DNA of 64,000 nucleotides from Vibrio vulnificus NBRC 15645 = ATCC 27562 (GTDB lineage Bacteria; Pseudomonadota; Gammaproteobacteria; Enterobacterales; Vibrionaceae), in contig NZ_CP012882.1 in the NCBI RefSeq assembly GCF_002224265.1, positions 310,001 to 374,000 on the forward strand, written 5' to 3'. A model generated the notes under the pieces. It was not told the origin of the DNA. It did no database searches and was given only the letters and a program-made list of their open reading frames with translations. Each line of letters begins with the position of its first letter. Position 1 is the first letter of the stretch. This document shows, piece by piece, positions 44,713 through 56,683 of the stretch. Both the position numbers and the translations under genes were made by a program.

Positions 44713-44840
44713 TATACCCTTCCTACTTGATGTCACCGCGGCGTTGGCTACGCTCGCTCCCCCCCTATCACATAGCCATTCTATGCTCATAAGGATTCAC
44801 TCACTGGCCGCCCACCTGCAACTCCCCGTAGTTTGGGTAA
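44713..44840. repeat. ERIC-type intergenic repeat element
   Basis: The minus strand reads through the hallmark ERIC blocks: GTGAGTGAATCC, then a central ATAGAATGGCTAT palindromic part, GGGAGCGAGCGTAGCCAACG and an end in GGGTATA. Length is about 128 bp, matching the usual 126-127 bp. It lies 48 bp upstream of the LPMO start. The flanks GTATACCC and GGGTAAC are the degenerate terminal inverted repeats. Beyond it, up to the pcp gene, I see no other feature in the 432-bp gap 44666-45097. Confidence 0.85.
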
Positions 44841-45097
44841 CAGAACCTCTAATCCCGATCTTATTCGGGTGTAATAAAGCTAGCAGGATGTCTGTTTCAT
44901 CGTGTGGATAGGGCAAATTGTCGGGTGTTTTTGTCGCGAGTTTGCTACCTGCTTTCCAGACGTTTTGTAGCACGGTGATCGGTGCAACAAACATTTTCGA
45001 GTCACTTCAAATTGAGTCTGCAGGGTTTATAGAGGATTCGTTGGCAAGCCGACGGATTTGATGCATAGTGCAAAGCGGTTTTTTAAGGAAGTTATCC

Positions 45098-45736
45098 ATG
45101 CGCAAGATACTAGTCACCGGATTTGAACCGTTTGGCGGCGAATCGCTCAATCCCTCCCTTGAACTGGTCAAGGTACTCACTCAGAAAGAGCGGACAAACA
45201 TAGAAATCATTGGCTGCCAAGTGCCTGTTGTTCGTCATCAATCTATCTCGACCGTCATCGAGGCCATTGAACAACACGAGCCTGAGTTGGTGTTCATGAT
45301 TGGTCAAGCTGCTGGCCGCGCAGCCATTACACCCGAGCGAGTGGCGATTAATCTGGATGACTATCGCATTGAAGACAATGCCGGTCATCAACCAGTGGAC
45401 GAGCCGATCATAGCAACAGGCCCTGCGGCCTATTTTTCGACTTTGCCAGTGAAGGCGATCACCCATGCGCTGCAACAAGCGGGAATACCTTGCCAGCTCT
45501 CCCACAGTGCTGGCACATTTGTCTGCAACCATTTGTTCTATGGCATTCAGCACTACTTGCAAGCACGCCCCATTCGCAGTGGATTTATCCACATCCCTCT
45601 GTTGCCAGAGCAAGCTTCTGCTTCTAATCAACCGAGTATGAGTTTAGAGACATTGGCACGTGGCTTGGAAATGATGATCATGACCTGTCTTGAAACAGAA
45701 CAAGACACCAAACTCACGGGCGGCACGATCTGTTAA
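45098..45736 (+). CDS. pcp: Pyrrolidone-carboxylate peptidase (pyroglutamyl peptidase I)
   Basis: A 212-residue cytosolic cysteine peptidase (family C15). It begins MRKILVTGFEPFGGESLNPS, has the Glu region ERVAINLDDYRI, the catalytic Cys in GTFVCNHLFYG and the catalytic His in SGFIHIPLLPEQ. It removes N-terminal pyroglutamate from peptides. AAGGAAG precedes the ATG at 45098; the longer frame adds 10 unlikely residues. Confidence 0.93.
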   Translation: MRKILVTGFEPFGGESLNPSLELVKVLTQKERTNIEIIGCQVPVVRHQSISTVIEAIEQHEPELVFMIGQAAGRAAITPERVAINLDDYRIEDNAGHQPVDEPIIATGPAAYFSTLPVKAITHALQQAGIPCQLSHSAGTFVCNHLFYGIQHYLQARPIRSGFIHIPLLPEQASASNQPSMSLETLARGLEMMIMTCLETEQDTKLTGGTIC

Positions 45737-45820
45737 CGCAATAATGACAATGCAAAGGGAACAGAGTGAAATCAGTGCAGTCATATAGGCGTCTCCAAAG
45801 CAAAAGAGAATGACCCCTTT

Positions 45821-47008
45821 ATGCATACACGCTTACTCGTTTTTGCACTACCGGTATTGGCTTCGTCGTTTACTATGGCAAACGAGGTTAACTATCACAT
45901 TCGCATCAGCCCAACCTCTGAGGATCAGTTGCGCTTTAGCGCCAATACTCGCAACTTGGGCAAATTTACGGTGGAACCGCCTCGCAGCCTCACATCAGCA
46001 ATGCCACCAGCGCTTTCTTGCTTACAAGATGAACGCTTCACCTCCATTCAATATGGAACCGAGGTCGAGTGCGACAGAATTGAATGGCAAACCACGGCTG
46101 AGAAAGTGCCCGATCAAGGGTTTGAACCGTCGAATCAAAACGACAGCTACTCACCGCAACAGGGGTGGTATTTCGTCTCAGAATACGACACCTTGCCTCG
46201 TATCCCGCAAGCCGACATCACCTTAGTTTGCACGCCCGACCAACACTGCTATACCTTGCCCAACCCAACACTTCCGCCACTTTTTTTAGTTTGGGGCATG
46301 GATACCGCCCTAATCCCTATCTCTGGTCAGCACGTTCGTGTCCATGTCGAGGATGCCAAGGTGATCGACGCGCAGCAACGCTGGCTGCCGACGATGCAGA
46401 AGCAGTTGTCCTATCTACACCGTGTTTTTCCTCAATCAAACATGGCGGGTTGGGAGTTGGCGTTCTTCAAACGCGACAAAAACGCTGGAAGTTTAGGTGG
46501 CGCGGCAGGCACTAACATGCTGCTAGTGAACAGCTTACTTGACCAAGGGGAACTGACCGATGAGTCGTTGCAGCTCTTGCTCAAAATTTCCGCGCACGAG
46601 TCGATTCACTATATGGATAAGCGGAAAAATTCTCTTTGGAAATCAGAAAGCTTGGCAGAGTACTACGCCCTCAAGTCTCTGATGAACACCGAGATCACTT
46701 TCGAGTCACCAGAGGCTCTGTGGCAACAATTTGCGCAGAAATACCCATTTGCTGGTACAGGGCTGTATGAGGCTGAGCACCAAGTGCTTGAGCACGGTAA
46801 CCGCCAATACTATCCACTGTTTTACTTCAAGGGCGCGGCGTTTTGGTACGCGCTGGATCAGGCTCTGCAAACCCACGGATCTTCGCTGGATCAATGGCAG
46901 CAAATCGAGTTGGGACGTGAAGCCGAGTTCAACGCTAAGATCATCACCCAACTGCAAGCCATTATCGGCGAAGAGAGATGGCAAGCATTGGCTGAGAAAT
47001 ACCTCTAA
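45821..47008 (+). CDS. Secreted predicted HExxH metallopeptidase (M1/M61-like gluzincin)
   Basis: A 395-residue protein with a signal peptide (MHTRLLVFALPVLASSFTMA). The N-terminal half is beta-rich with four cysteines. The C-terminal half contains HESIH (His259, Glu260, His263) followed by SLWKSESLAEYYALKS, where Glu276 matches the third zinc ligand of M1/M61 enzymes (WxSEGxxxYY pattern). It is shorter than classical M61 or M1 peptidases, and the rest is not recognisable to me. It follows pcp by 84 bp and its stop overlaps the convergent Lrp gene by four bases. Confidence 0.68.
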   Translation: MHTRLLVFALPVLASSFTMANEVNYHIRISPTSEDQLRFSANTRNLGKFTVEPPRSLTSAMPPALSCLQDERFTSIQYGTEVECDRIEWQTTAEKVPDQGFEPSNQNDSYSPQQGWYFVSEYDTLPRIPQADITLVCTPDQHCYTLPNPTLPPLFLVWGMDTALIPISGQHVRVHVEDAKVIDAQQRWLPTMQKQLSYLHRVFPQSNMAGWELAFFKRDKNAGSLGGAAGTNMLLVNSLLDQGELTDESLQLLLKISAHESIHYMDKRKNSLWKSESLAEYYALKSLMNTEITFESPEALWQQFAQKYPFAGTGLYEAEHQVLEHGNRQYYPLFYFKGAAFWYALDQALQTHGSSLDQWQQIELGREAEFNAKIITQLQAIIGEERWQALAEKYL

Positions 47009-47445
47009 CGCTCATCTTTCGGCGAATCCATCACGACCATGGTGGTGATGGATTTTACCTGCTCGCACTCCCCCAGCACATCGGCGTGAAATTTCTTATA
47101 CGCGACGAGATCTTTGGTTTCGACCCGTAACAAATACTCATTGGCACCGGTAATGTTATGGCATTCGACGACTTCATCAACGAAGCGGACGTGATCTTCA
47201 AACTCTTGCTGCGCTTTTTTGCTGTGCGATGCCAAACCAATCGACACGTAGGCAACAAAACCAATCCCCAATTGGTTGCTGTCCAATACCGCACGATACC
47301 CCTTGATAACCCCTTTTCGCTCTAGATCCTGTACGCGGCGCAAAGTGGCAGAAGGGGAAAGCCCAACTCTTTCTGACAACTCAACATTGGAAATTCGGCC
47401 ATCTCGCTTGAGGGCGTGCAATATTTTTTCGTCAAATCTATCCAT
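47005..47445 (-). CDS. Lrp/AsnC-family transcription regulator
   Basis: A 146-residue regulator. The ATG at 47445 gives MDRFDEKILHALKRDGRISNVELSERVGLSPSATLRRVQDLE, the normal Lrp helix-turn-helix start; the longer frame adds 16 residues. The RAM ligand-binding domain follows (ITGANEYLLRVETKDLVAYKKF). It is divergent from a LysE-type exporter gene with about 120 bp between them, which suggests amino-acid-dependent control of export. Confidence 0.92.
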   Translation of the reverse strand: MDRFDEKILHALKRDGRISNVELSERVGLSPSATLRRVQDLERKGVIKGYRAVLDSNQLGIGFVAYVSIGLASHSKKAQQEFEDHVRFVDEVVECHNITGANEYLLRVETKDLVAYKKFHADVLGECEQVKSITTMVVMDSPKDER

Positions 47446-47566
47446 GGTGAAATTTTCTTGCGCACTGTTTGTTTGGTGAACAAATAAAAGCACAAAATTG
47501 CGATGATAACTACCTATGATTGTGTTGACCGGTCAGAAAACAATTATCAACGTGTAGGAGAGAAAA

Positions 47567-48154
47567 ATGGAGCTGTCTCAGCTTAGCGCCTTGGCGCTGT
47601 TTGCCTTTGTATCAACGTTTACCCCCGGTCCCAACAACATTATGTTGATGACATCCGGCGCTAATGTCGGATTTGTTCGTACCATTCCGCACATGCTCGG
47701 TATTACGCTTGGCTTTGCGGTGATGGTGATGCTCATTGGTGTGGGTTTGATGGGGCTGTTTCACAGCTACCCACTCTCGCACCAAATTCTTAAGTACCTC
47801 AGTTTGAGCTATTTGGTTTATCTGGCGGCGAAGATTGCCTTCAGCGGCAAAGCCAGTGAGCGAAAAGATTTTAAGCCGATGAGTTTTTTGCAAGCGGCAA
47901 GTTTTCAGTGGGTGAACCCAAAAGGCTGGACCATGGCGCTGACGGCAGTCAGCGTTTACAGCACGGGGAGTCAATGGTGGGAATTGGCTTTGATCGCTGG
48001 GGTATTCATCTTGGCCAATCTGCCTTCGGTCAGCTTTTGGACCTCCGCTGGAACTCAGTTACAGCGCTGGCTCACCACGCATACCCGAGTAAGGTGCTTT
48101 AATATCAGCATGGCGTTGCTGCTATTGTTATCAACGTTACCAATGCTCAACTAG
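47567..48154 (+). CDS. LysE/RhtB-family amino-acid exporter
   Basis: A 195-residue inner-membrane protein with five to six hydrophobic segments and the family signature FVSTFTPGPNNIMLMTSGANVGF near the N-terminus (given in parts), plus WVNPKGWTMAL. GGAGAG precedes the ATG. Export of an amino acid or related compound is inferred from the family; the divergent Lrp gene fits as regulator. Confidence 0.9.
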   Translation: MELSQLSALALFAFVSTFTPGPNNIMLMTSGANVGFVRTIPHMLGITLGFAVMVMLIGVGLMGLFHSYPLSHQILKYLSLSYLVYLAAKIAFSGKASERKDFKPMSFLQAASFQWVNPKGWTMALTAVSVYSTGSQWWELALIAGVFILANLPSVSFWTSAGTQLQRWLTTHTRVRCFNISMALLLLLSTLPMLN

Positions 48155-48173
48155 CCGTAGAAAGAGAGTGACA

Positions 48174-48206
48174 GAAAAAACAAAGAGCCGAATCATCGGC
48201 TCTTTG
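48174..48206. terminator. Bidirectional terminator between lysE-like and rimO genes
   Basis: CAAAGAGCCGA and TCGGCTCTTTG form an 11-bp perfect stem with loop ATCA. On the minus strand it is followed by TTTTTT, a strong signal for rimO; on the plus strand the tail is weaker. Confidence 0.82.
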
Positions 48207-48224
48207 TCGGTGTGACTTAACACG

Positions 48225-48248
48225 GTGAAGTTAGGCGTGAAGTTAGGC
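48225..48248. repeat. 12-bp tandem duplication at the rimO stop codon
   Basis: GTGAAGTTAGGC occurs twice in a row. The second copy contains the TAA stop of the minus-strand rimO gene and the first copy supplies a second TAA in the same register just downstream. Confidence 0.7.
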
Positions 48249-49652
48249 GCGAACCAACGCGCCCCACAGGTCGTATTCGTCAGCGTGCTCGATAAGCACG
48301 TCCACTAACTCACCCGCTTTGAGACTGGTTTCACCGTTGAGGTAAACTAAACCATCGATTTCTGGGGCATCCGCGTAGCTGCGGCCAATCGCGCCTTCTT
48401 CGTCCACTTCATCGATGATCACTTTCATGGTGCTGCCAATGCGTTTTTGCAGCTTCGCTGCGCTGATTTCTTGTTGAACCAGCATGAAACGATCAAAACG
48501 CTCTTGCTTCACTTCTTCCGAAATCTGATCGTCAATGTCGTTTGCAGCCGCGCCTTCTACTGGCGAATATTTGAAACAGCCCACGCGATCCAATTGCGCT
48601 TCTTTTAGCCACTCTAGCAGCATCTCGAAATCTTCATCCGTCTCGCCTGGGAAACCAACGATAAAGGTTGAGCGAATCACCAACTCAGGACAGATCTCAC
48701 GCCATTTTTTGATTTGATCGAGCGTGCGTTCCGCACGGCCAGGGCGCTTCATCGCTTTGAGTACGTTCGGGCTGGCGTGCTGGAATGGAATATCCAAGTA
48801 AGGCAAGATTTTTCCTTCCGCCATCAGCGGGATCAGATCATCAACGTGTGGATAGGGATAAACGTAGTGCAAGCGCACCCAAATGCCCATTTTGCCCAGC
48901 TCTTCACTCAGCGCTTTGATGTTTTGACGCACAGGTGAACCGTTAGCAAAACCAAGGCTGTGCTTGCTGTCCACACCGTAGGCACTGGTGTCTTGGCTGA
49001 TCACCAATAGCTCTTTCACCCCTGCGTTTTTCAGGCGTTCGGCTTCACTGAGGATTTCTCCCACCGGGCGGCTGACCAAGTCACCACGCATCGACGGGAT
49101 GATGCAGAAGGTACAACGGTGGTTGCAGCCTTCCGATATTTTTAGGTACGCATAGTGTTTTGGCGTCAGCTTCACGCCGTGATCAGGCACGAGGCTGGTA
49201 AACGGGTTGTGCTCTGGCTTTGGTGCAAACTGATGCACGTGCTCTAACACGTTTTCATACGCATGTGGACCCGTAATGCCTAAAACGCCAGGGTGCACTT
49301 CGCGAATTTCATCTTCACGCGCGCCCAAGCAACCGGTCACGATCACTTTGCCGTTCTCTTTTAGCGCTTCGCCAATGGTGTCGAGCGACTCTTGAACCGC
49401 ACTATCAATAAAGCCACAAGTGTTGACGATCACCACGTCCGAATCGTGGTAGCTGTTGACGATGTCATAGCCTTCGGTGCGAAGTTGCGTCAGGATTCGT
49501 TCAGAATCAACGAGGTTTTTGGGACAACCTAATGAGACGAAACCGATTTTGTTGCCGCCGCTTGGCGTTAACTCTTGGCTCTGTTGCTCGATGGTTTTTT
49601 TGGCCGTATCCAACGTCGTGGTTTGGTTTGGCGTAAACGTTTGAACTGTCAT
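48243..49652 (-). CDS. rimO: Ribosomal protein S12 methylthiotransferase RimO
   Basis: A 469-residue radical-SAM enzyme that adds a methylthio group to an aspartate of ribosomal protein S12. Domains: UPF0004 N-terminal ([18 protein letters not shown]), radical-SAM barrel with the cluster motif CNHRCTFC, and a C-terminal TRAM domain. The first 35 residues ([19 protein letters not shown] and on) are a long tail usual in Vibrio-type RimO. The ribosome binding site is weak. Confidence 0.95.
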   Translation of the reverse strand: MTVQTFTPNQTTTLDTAKKTIEQQSQELTPSGGNKIGFVSLGCPKNLVDSERILTQLRTEGYDIVNSYHDSDVVIVNTCGFIDSAVQESLDTIGEALKENGKVIVTGCLGAREDEIREVHPGVLGITGPHAYENVLEHVHQFAPKPEHNPFTSLVPDHGVKLTPKHYAYLKISEGCNHRCTFCIIPSMRGDLVSRPVGEILSEAERLKNAGVKELLVISQDTSAYGVDSKHSLGFANGSPVRQNIKALSEELGKMGIWVRLHYVYPYPHVDDLIPLMAEGKILPYLDIPFQHASPNVLKAMKRPGRAERTLDQIKKWREICPELVIRSTFIVGFPGETDEDFEMLLEWLKEAQLDRVGCFKYSPVEGAAANDIDDQISEEVKQERFDRFMLVQQEISAAKLQKRIGSTMKVIIDEVDEEGAIGRSYADAPEIDGLVYLNGETSLKAGELVDVLIEHADEYDLWGALVRA

Positions 49653-49849
49653 TACTTGCTTTGCTTCCAGTGTTGATTGGTGCCAGTCATCAGTGATCGA
49701 ATCGCCACTGTTTGCTGGTGAAAAATCGATAGCTAAAAGGCTTCTGTTGCTTGTTAAAAGCCGCTTAGGTATCGCGAGCGCGAATTATAACTGAGGATAA
49801 AAAATTGCATAGATCCTGCAATGTATTTTTGAGCAAAAAACAAACAATA

Positions 49850-49885
49850 AAAAGAGCGCTTGAGAAGATTTTTTCTCAGCGCTCC
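49850..49885 (-). terminator. Rho-independent terminator after the second chemotaxis receptor gene
   Basis: GAGCGC-TTGAGAA and TTCTCA-GCGCTC pair as a 12-bp stem with one bulge; on the minus strand it is followed by TTTTTATT. The 253-bp gap 49653-49905 holds otherwise only the rimO promoter region. Confidence 0.8.
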
Positions 49886-49905
49886 TTTGAGTAAAACTTG
49901 ACGCT

Positions 49906-51849
49906 TTACGCGGTTTTGAATCGCTTCATCTGAGTTTCCAAATCCTGCGCCACCACCGCCAACTCTTGTGCCGATTCGGCGATGTTTTTCACCGCTTCAT
50001 TGTTGTCTCGGGTGATGTTGTAGGTTTCGGTAACACTTTCGCTGACGTTGGCGGTCACCATGCTCTGCTCCTCTACCGCCGCTGCGATTTGGGTATTGGT
50101 GTCATTTAACTCTTCAATCAAGGTTTGAATATTTTCTAAGTTCGAGGTGGTCGACTGCGCTTGCTGCGCCGCCCCCGTTACGGTGTAGTGGCTTTGGTCG
50201 ATGGAGTTCTTTGCCTCTTCCGCACCGTGCTGCAACGAGCCGATCATGGTTTCGATCTGTGCGGTGGCTTCTTGTGTGCGTTTTGCCAATGAGCGCACTT
50301 CATCCGCCACCACGGCAAAACCGCGGCCTTGCTCACCCGCTCTGGCCGCTTCAATCGCGGCATTGAGCGCCAACAAGTTGGTCTGCTCTGCCACACCATG
50401 AATGACTTCCAGAATAGAGCCAATATCCATCGACTCTTGATACAAATCGCCAATCTGTTTCGAGCTGCCTGCCATTTCGTGCTCGGCTTTTTCGATCGCG
50501 TCTAAGGTTTTGTGCACCTCGTCCAGCCCCTGACTGACATTGTGAGTCGCACGTTGGGCAAAGCTGGCTGAATCTGTCGCACTTTGCGCAATCTCGGTGG
50601 TGCTGGTGGAGAGCTGTTGCACCGAGGCGGAAATCTGTTCCATTTCACTGTTGAGGGCATTTGATGAGTGACTGGTGGTGTTGGTAATGGCACTCAGCTC
50701 TTCTGACATCTGGGCCACTTTATAACAAGAGAGATTCACCTTATCGACAATGTCTCGCAGTGAGAGAATGGTTTCACGCATGTTGGCCAACAACTCGCCG
50801 ATTTCATCTTTCCCTTCCACCAAGACCTCAATCGATAAGTTCCCTTTCGATAATTCGGTGGAAATGCGTTTCACCTTACGGATACCCTTGCCAATTGAGC
50901 TGGCCACGGTGTAGGCACACGCAATGCCAATGACCACCGCTGCCACCGCGAGTCCCAAAATGACTTCAATGGTTTGCTTTTTCTTTTCTTGCAATTCAGC
51001 GGTTAACTGCGTTTGTTCTTCTATCGAAAGCAGTTTTAATGCTTCGAGATCGGATGACAACAATTCTCCATACTCAGCCAACTTCTTCCGATGGCCATTT
51101 TGTTGGTTTTTCAACATCACCGTGTGATCAAACGCTTTGATGAAGAGCGCTCTTTGCTGCACAAACGCTTGCAGCAAGGCTTTTTGCTCTTCACTTTCAA
51201 TCACAGTGCGAAACTGCTCTTCTAGTTGCGGCAAGGTTTCGGACAATGTCACTCGAACTTGCTGGAAGCTTTCCTCATTCTCTTTATGCACATAATTAAG
51301 CACCGCCAAATTCGCCAAGAGAAAGTTTTCCATCAGCAGCGCGGCGTAATACTCAACCTCTGGCTTGAGTGAGCGATGCGCATTGTCCAAGATCGCTTCG
51401 AGATCGTGTAACGCTTGCTTCTCGACCTTCACCATATCTTGATAGATCGCCTTGTCGACTTGCTCAACATTTTGCTTCAACTGCCCAAAGGTGTGATCGA
51501 AATGCTTCACCTCAGCCAGGGCTTTGTCTAAGTAGGCGCGATGCTTGTCATCGTCAGTGCGTGCAATATCGTCTTGAATCATCTTGGTGATTTTTTGCAC
51601 ACGCTGCTGGTAGGTACTGAGGTGGGAGTTTTCTAAATTGGCCAGATACTTATCAGCACTGAGCCTGACTTTTAAGAAGTTGGCTTGAATTTCACCCGCT
51701 AAGGTGGTTTCTCCCGCCAGTTCACCGTAATGACGGAAGTTACTCGCCGTATTGACCATCCCTTGATAACTCACGTAAGAGGCAACGATAAAAAACAGTA
51801 GGCAGATGGCAAAGCCGAGGCGGATTTTGTTGGCGATGGTCAAGGTCAT
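49906..51849 (-). CDS. Methyl-accepting chemotaxis protein with long helical sensor (HBM-like)
   Basis: A 647-residue receptor. I use the ATG at 51849 ([20 protein letters not shown]), preceded by AAGGA at about 10 bases; the longer frame adds 40 residues with an extra hydrophobic part of doubtful origin. The periplasmic domain between the membrane segments is about 250 residues and all helical, fitting a helical bimodular (HBM) sensor. HAMP and the signalling tip [20 protein letters not shown] follow. The ligand is unknown. Confidence 0.9.
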   Translation of the reverse strand: MTLTIANKIRLGFAICLLFFIVASYVSYQGMVNTASNFRHYGELAGETTLAGEIQANFLKVRLSADKYLANLENSHLSTYQQRVQKITKMIQDDIARTDDDKHRAYLDKALAEVKHFDHTFGQLKQNVEQVDKAIYQDMVKVEKQALHDLEAILDNAHRSLKPEVEYYAALLMENFLLANLAVLNYVHKENEESFQQVRVTLSETLPQLEEQFRTVIESEEQKALLQAFVQQRALFIKAFDHTVMLKNQQNGHRKKLAEYGELLSSDLEALKLLSIEEQTQLTAELQEKKKQTIEVILGLAVAAVVIGIACAYTVASSIGKGIRKVKRISTELSKGNLSIEVLVEGKDEIGELLANMRETILSLRDIVDKVNLSCYKVAQMSEELSAITNTTSHSSNALNSEMEQISASVQQLSTSTTEIAQSATDSASFAQRATHNVSQGLDEVHKTLDAIEKAEHEMAGSSKQIGDLYQESMDIGSILEVIHGVAEQTNLLALNAAIEAARAGEQGRGFAVVADEVRSLAKRTQEATAQIETMIGSLQHGAEEAKNSIDQSHYTVTGAAQQAQSTTSNLENIQTLIEELNDTNTQIAAAVEEQSMVTANVSESVTETYNITRDNNEAVKNIAESAQELAVVAQDLETQMKRFKTA

Positions 51850-51921
51850 TGAGAGTGCATCCTTTGCAAACAGTCCTATAAGGACTATAGACCACCAGAA
51901 CCGTTTCATCGCCTGAGCTGA

Positions 51922-51950
51922 CAAAAAATAGGGAGCCCTTGAGCTCCCTA
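51922..51950 (-). terminator. Rho-independent terminator after glgB
   Basis: TAGGGAGC and GCTCCCTA form a perfect 8-bp stem with a six-base loop; on the minus strand TTTTTT follows. It closes the malPQ-glgB cluster. Confidence 0.85.
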
Positions 51951-51975
51951 GTGTGAAATGCCTAATCACTTGATT

Positions 51976-54204
<2,229 letters not shown>

Positions 54205-54250
54205 TCACGACCGCGTACTTATTCTTGTTCATCCACAAGGTACGCAAATA

Positions 54251-54279
54251 ATAAAAATGCCCGCTATTGGTGCGGGCAT
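54251..54279 (-). terminator. Rho-independent terminator between malQ and glgB
   Basis: ATGCCCGC and GCGGGCAT form an 8-bp perfect stem with a seven-base loop; on the minus strand TTTTTATT follows. It should end most malPQ transcripts, so glgB may depend on partial read-through or its own promoter. Confidence 0.82.
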
Positions 54280-54390
54280 AATAACGGTACCTCATTCTAC
54301 CATTTTACTGGTAAACAGAGAGTGACCCAGGCTGTAGTTTCTGTCTGTAAATCAAGTCATTACATATGGGTCATCTCATTGAGTTCACTC

Positions 54391-56571
54391 TTATTTGCTC
54401 GCTTGTGCGCGCACTTCCGTTAGACGACGAGCAATACGATTCACATCTTCGCGACTGAAAATCTCTTCAAGGTTCATCGACAATTTACGACGCCAGTTCG
54501 GGTACTCATCGACCGTGCCCGGGATGTTGACTGGGTTGTCCATTTGCAACCAGTCTTCAAGCTGAACACTGAGCAGCGCGGAAGAGCCCGCTGCTACATG
54601 CAACTGCAATGCTTCACTTAAGTGCGCATCCATTGGCACGTATTGCGCATCGTGGCCAATGCCTTCTGGCAAGTAACCATGCCAACGCACGCTATCCAGA
54701 ATGCCTTGTTTGCATTTTAGGCGATCGTCGAACAAGCCATTGAGCTGTTCTTCGTTTGGATAGAGGCCAATTTCGCGACCCATTTTGAGGTCATCACAAT
54801 GCCAGAAGCCGCGTAGCGTTGGCATATCGTGGGTACACAAGGCCGCCATTGACTGATCGGCATAGTGTTTTGGCGAAATGAAACCACCATCTTCTTTTGA
54901 CGTTTCGAAGAAGAACACTTTGTACGAGTGCACGCCCGCATCACGCAGAATATCAACGATTTCATCTGGCACCGTACCCAAGTCTTCGCCGATCACGCTG
55001 CACTGATGACGGTGAGATTCCAACGCCAAAATCGCTAGCATGTCTTCGACTGGGTAGTAGAGGTACGCCCCTTCTGTCGCTTTTTCGCCTTTTGGAATCC
55101 ACCATAGGCGAAGAAGGCCAAGTACGTGGTCAATACGCAGTGCGCCACAATGTTTCATGTTGGCACGCAGCAGTTTGATGTACGCGTCATAACCGGTGGC
55201 TTGCAGCACTTCAGGGTTGAGTGGTGGCAGACCCCAGTTTTGGCCCAGTGGACCAAGGATATCCGGTGGAGCACCGATGCTGGCATCCAGTACTAGGTTG
55301 CCGTTATCTGCCCATGTTTCGCTACCAGAATCAGCCACACCGACCGCAAGGTCACGGTAGAGACCAACGGACATGCCTTTCTCTTCAGCCAGCGCTTGCG
55401 CTTCTTTGATCTGGCCGTCGGCAATCCACTGTAAGTACATGTAAAGGTGTACTTTTTCTTGGTTGTCTTTGATGAATTTCTGCGTCGCTGCCGAATCAAA
55501 GCGGCGGTATTGCTCAGGGAAAACCGGCCAGCCCCACACGTTTGAATCTTGCGCGTGCAGATCTGCGTGCAATGCATCGAATGCCGCTTGGTGCACCAGG
55601 CTGTCACCGCCTTCTTCCACAAACTCTAGGAACTCGCGAGCACGATCGCTGTTTTTGTCGAGATGGCGAGTTTTGAACTCAGCAAACAGCAGTGGCAATA
55701 CGCTCATTTTCAGCTCTGCCACTTCGGTGTAGTTCACCCAATGTGATTCGCGCGCTTTTTGCAGACGCTGCTGGAATTCGGCACTGCCGACTTTCTGTTG
55801 TGCCAGTGCACTAAGCGCAAACTCAGGCACAGAGCTCACATCGATATAAAGAATGTTCAACCAACGGCGAGACGATGGGCTGTATGGGCTAGCGCCTTCT
55901 GGGTTGGCAGGGAATAGCGAGTGGATCGGGTTCAGACCGATGAAATCACCACCGCGAGAGGCGATGTCACTCACCAACAATTTAAGATCGCCAAAATCAC
56001 CGATACCCCAGTTGTGCTGGGTGCGTAGGGTGTAAAGCTGAATACTTGGGCCCCAGAGTTTTTTGTTCAGCTCTAGAGAATCTTGTTTGAAACAAGCGCG
56101 TGGCGTGATAATCAACGCCATTTCATACGGTGCTTTACGACGCTTACGGCTCACGTATAGTTTGTGATAACCCCAAGCCAAATCTTTTGGCAGGGCAAAC
56201 ACTAGAGGGCCACCCTCGGCACGTTCATCGCGAACAATCTGTGACTGAAGATAGCCTTCCAGTACCTCTCCTTGTTCTGTTTCTAAACGCCAGTTGAACT
56301 CGCTTTCACGCGCACTGGTGCCAAGATTCAGTTCCACTTCCACCGGATCGCCATCACGCAATACCAATACTGGCGCTAATACGTCTTTCTTGTGTTTTTT
56401 CTCAGCTGAAGCCAGTAGTTTTTCATCGCTGCTAGTGTCATAGCCAAGAGAGTTGAGCAGGCGGCGTAGCGTTTCTTCGGAGACCAATGCTTCGTCTCCC
56501 CAAGCGCTGACATAGCTGTCAGCTAATCGTGCCATTTCTGCGACTTTCTTTAATGCTGTTTGTTCTTTCAT
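54391..56571 (-). CDS. malQ: 4-alpha-glucanotransferase (amylomaltase) MalQ
   Basis: A 726-residue GH77 enzyme that transfers maltosyl and longer units between maltodextrins. Catalytic features: nucleophile Asp in ALRIDHVLGLLRLWW, acid/base Glu in VIGEDLGTVPDEIVD, and the His-Asp pair in LCTHDMPTLRGFW. The long N-terminal region (residues 1-150) is normal for the enterobacterial/Vibrio type. GGAGAG precedes the ATG. It follows malP by about 110 bp. Confidence 0.95.
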   Translation of the reverse strand: MKEQTALKKVAEMARLADSYVSAWGDEALVSEETLRRLLNSLGYDTSSDEKLLASAEKKHKKDVLAPVLVLRDGDPVEVELNLGTSARESEFNWRLETEQGEVLEGYLQSQIVRDERAEGGPLVFALPKDLAWGYHKLYVSRKRRKAPYEMALIITPRACFKQDSLELNKKLWGPSIQLYTLRTQHNWGIGDFGDLKLLVSDIASRGGDFIGLNPIHSLFPANPEGASPYSPSSRRWLNILYIDVSSVPEFALSALAQQKVGSAEFQQRLQKARESHWVNYTEVAELKMSVLPLLFAEFKTRHLDKNSDRAREFLEFVEEGGDSLVHQAAFDALHADLHAQDSNVWGWPVFPEQYRRFDSAATQKFIKDNQEKVHLYMYLQWIADGQIKEAQALAEEKGMSVGLYRDLAVGVADSGSETWADNGNLVLDASIGAPPDILGPLGQNWGLPPLNPEVLQATGYDAYIKLLRANMKHCGALRIDHVLGLLRLWWIPKGEKATEGAYLYYPVEDMLAILALESHRHQCSVIGEDLGTVPDEIVDILRDAGVHSYKVFFFETSKEDGGFISPKHYADQSMAALCTHDMPTLRGFWHCDDLKMGREIGLYPNEEQLNGLFDDRLKCKQGILDSVRWHGYLPEGIGHDAQYVPMDAHLSEALQLHVAAGSSALLSVQLEDWLQMDNPVNIPGTVDEYPNWRRKLSMNLEEIFSREDVNRIARRLTEVRAQASK

Positions 56572-56648
56572 CGCTCTCTCCGAAGGTACTTCTGAAAACC
56601 TTCAATGTAGGGTTTATTTGCTGCTAGTCATTGTCTGTAGACAAAGGA

Positions 56649-56673
56649 CCAAGGCAGCCATTGGGCTACCTTG
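56649..56673 (-). promoter_or_regulatory. Intercistronic stem-loop between malP and malQ
   Basis: CCAAGGCAGCC and GGCTACCTTGG form an 11-bp stem with one mismatch and loop ATTG, ten bases after the malP stop. No T tract follows on the minus strand, so it more likely stabilises malP mRNA than stops transcription. Confidence 0.55.
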
Positions 56674-56683
56674 GTTTTGTTGA

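Noticed and set aside
44666..45097. Possible c-di-GMP (GEMM) riboswitch before the LPMO gene
   Set aside because: Vibrio gbpA has one, so I looked for its conserved core, but the sequence is an ERIC repeat and lacks the GEMM core.
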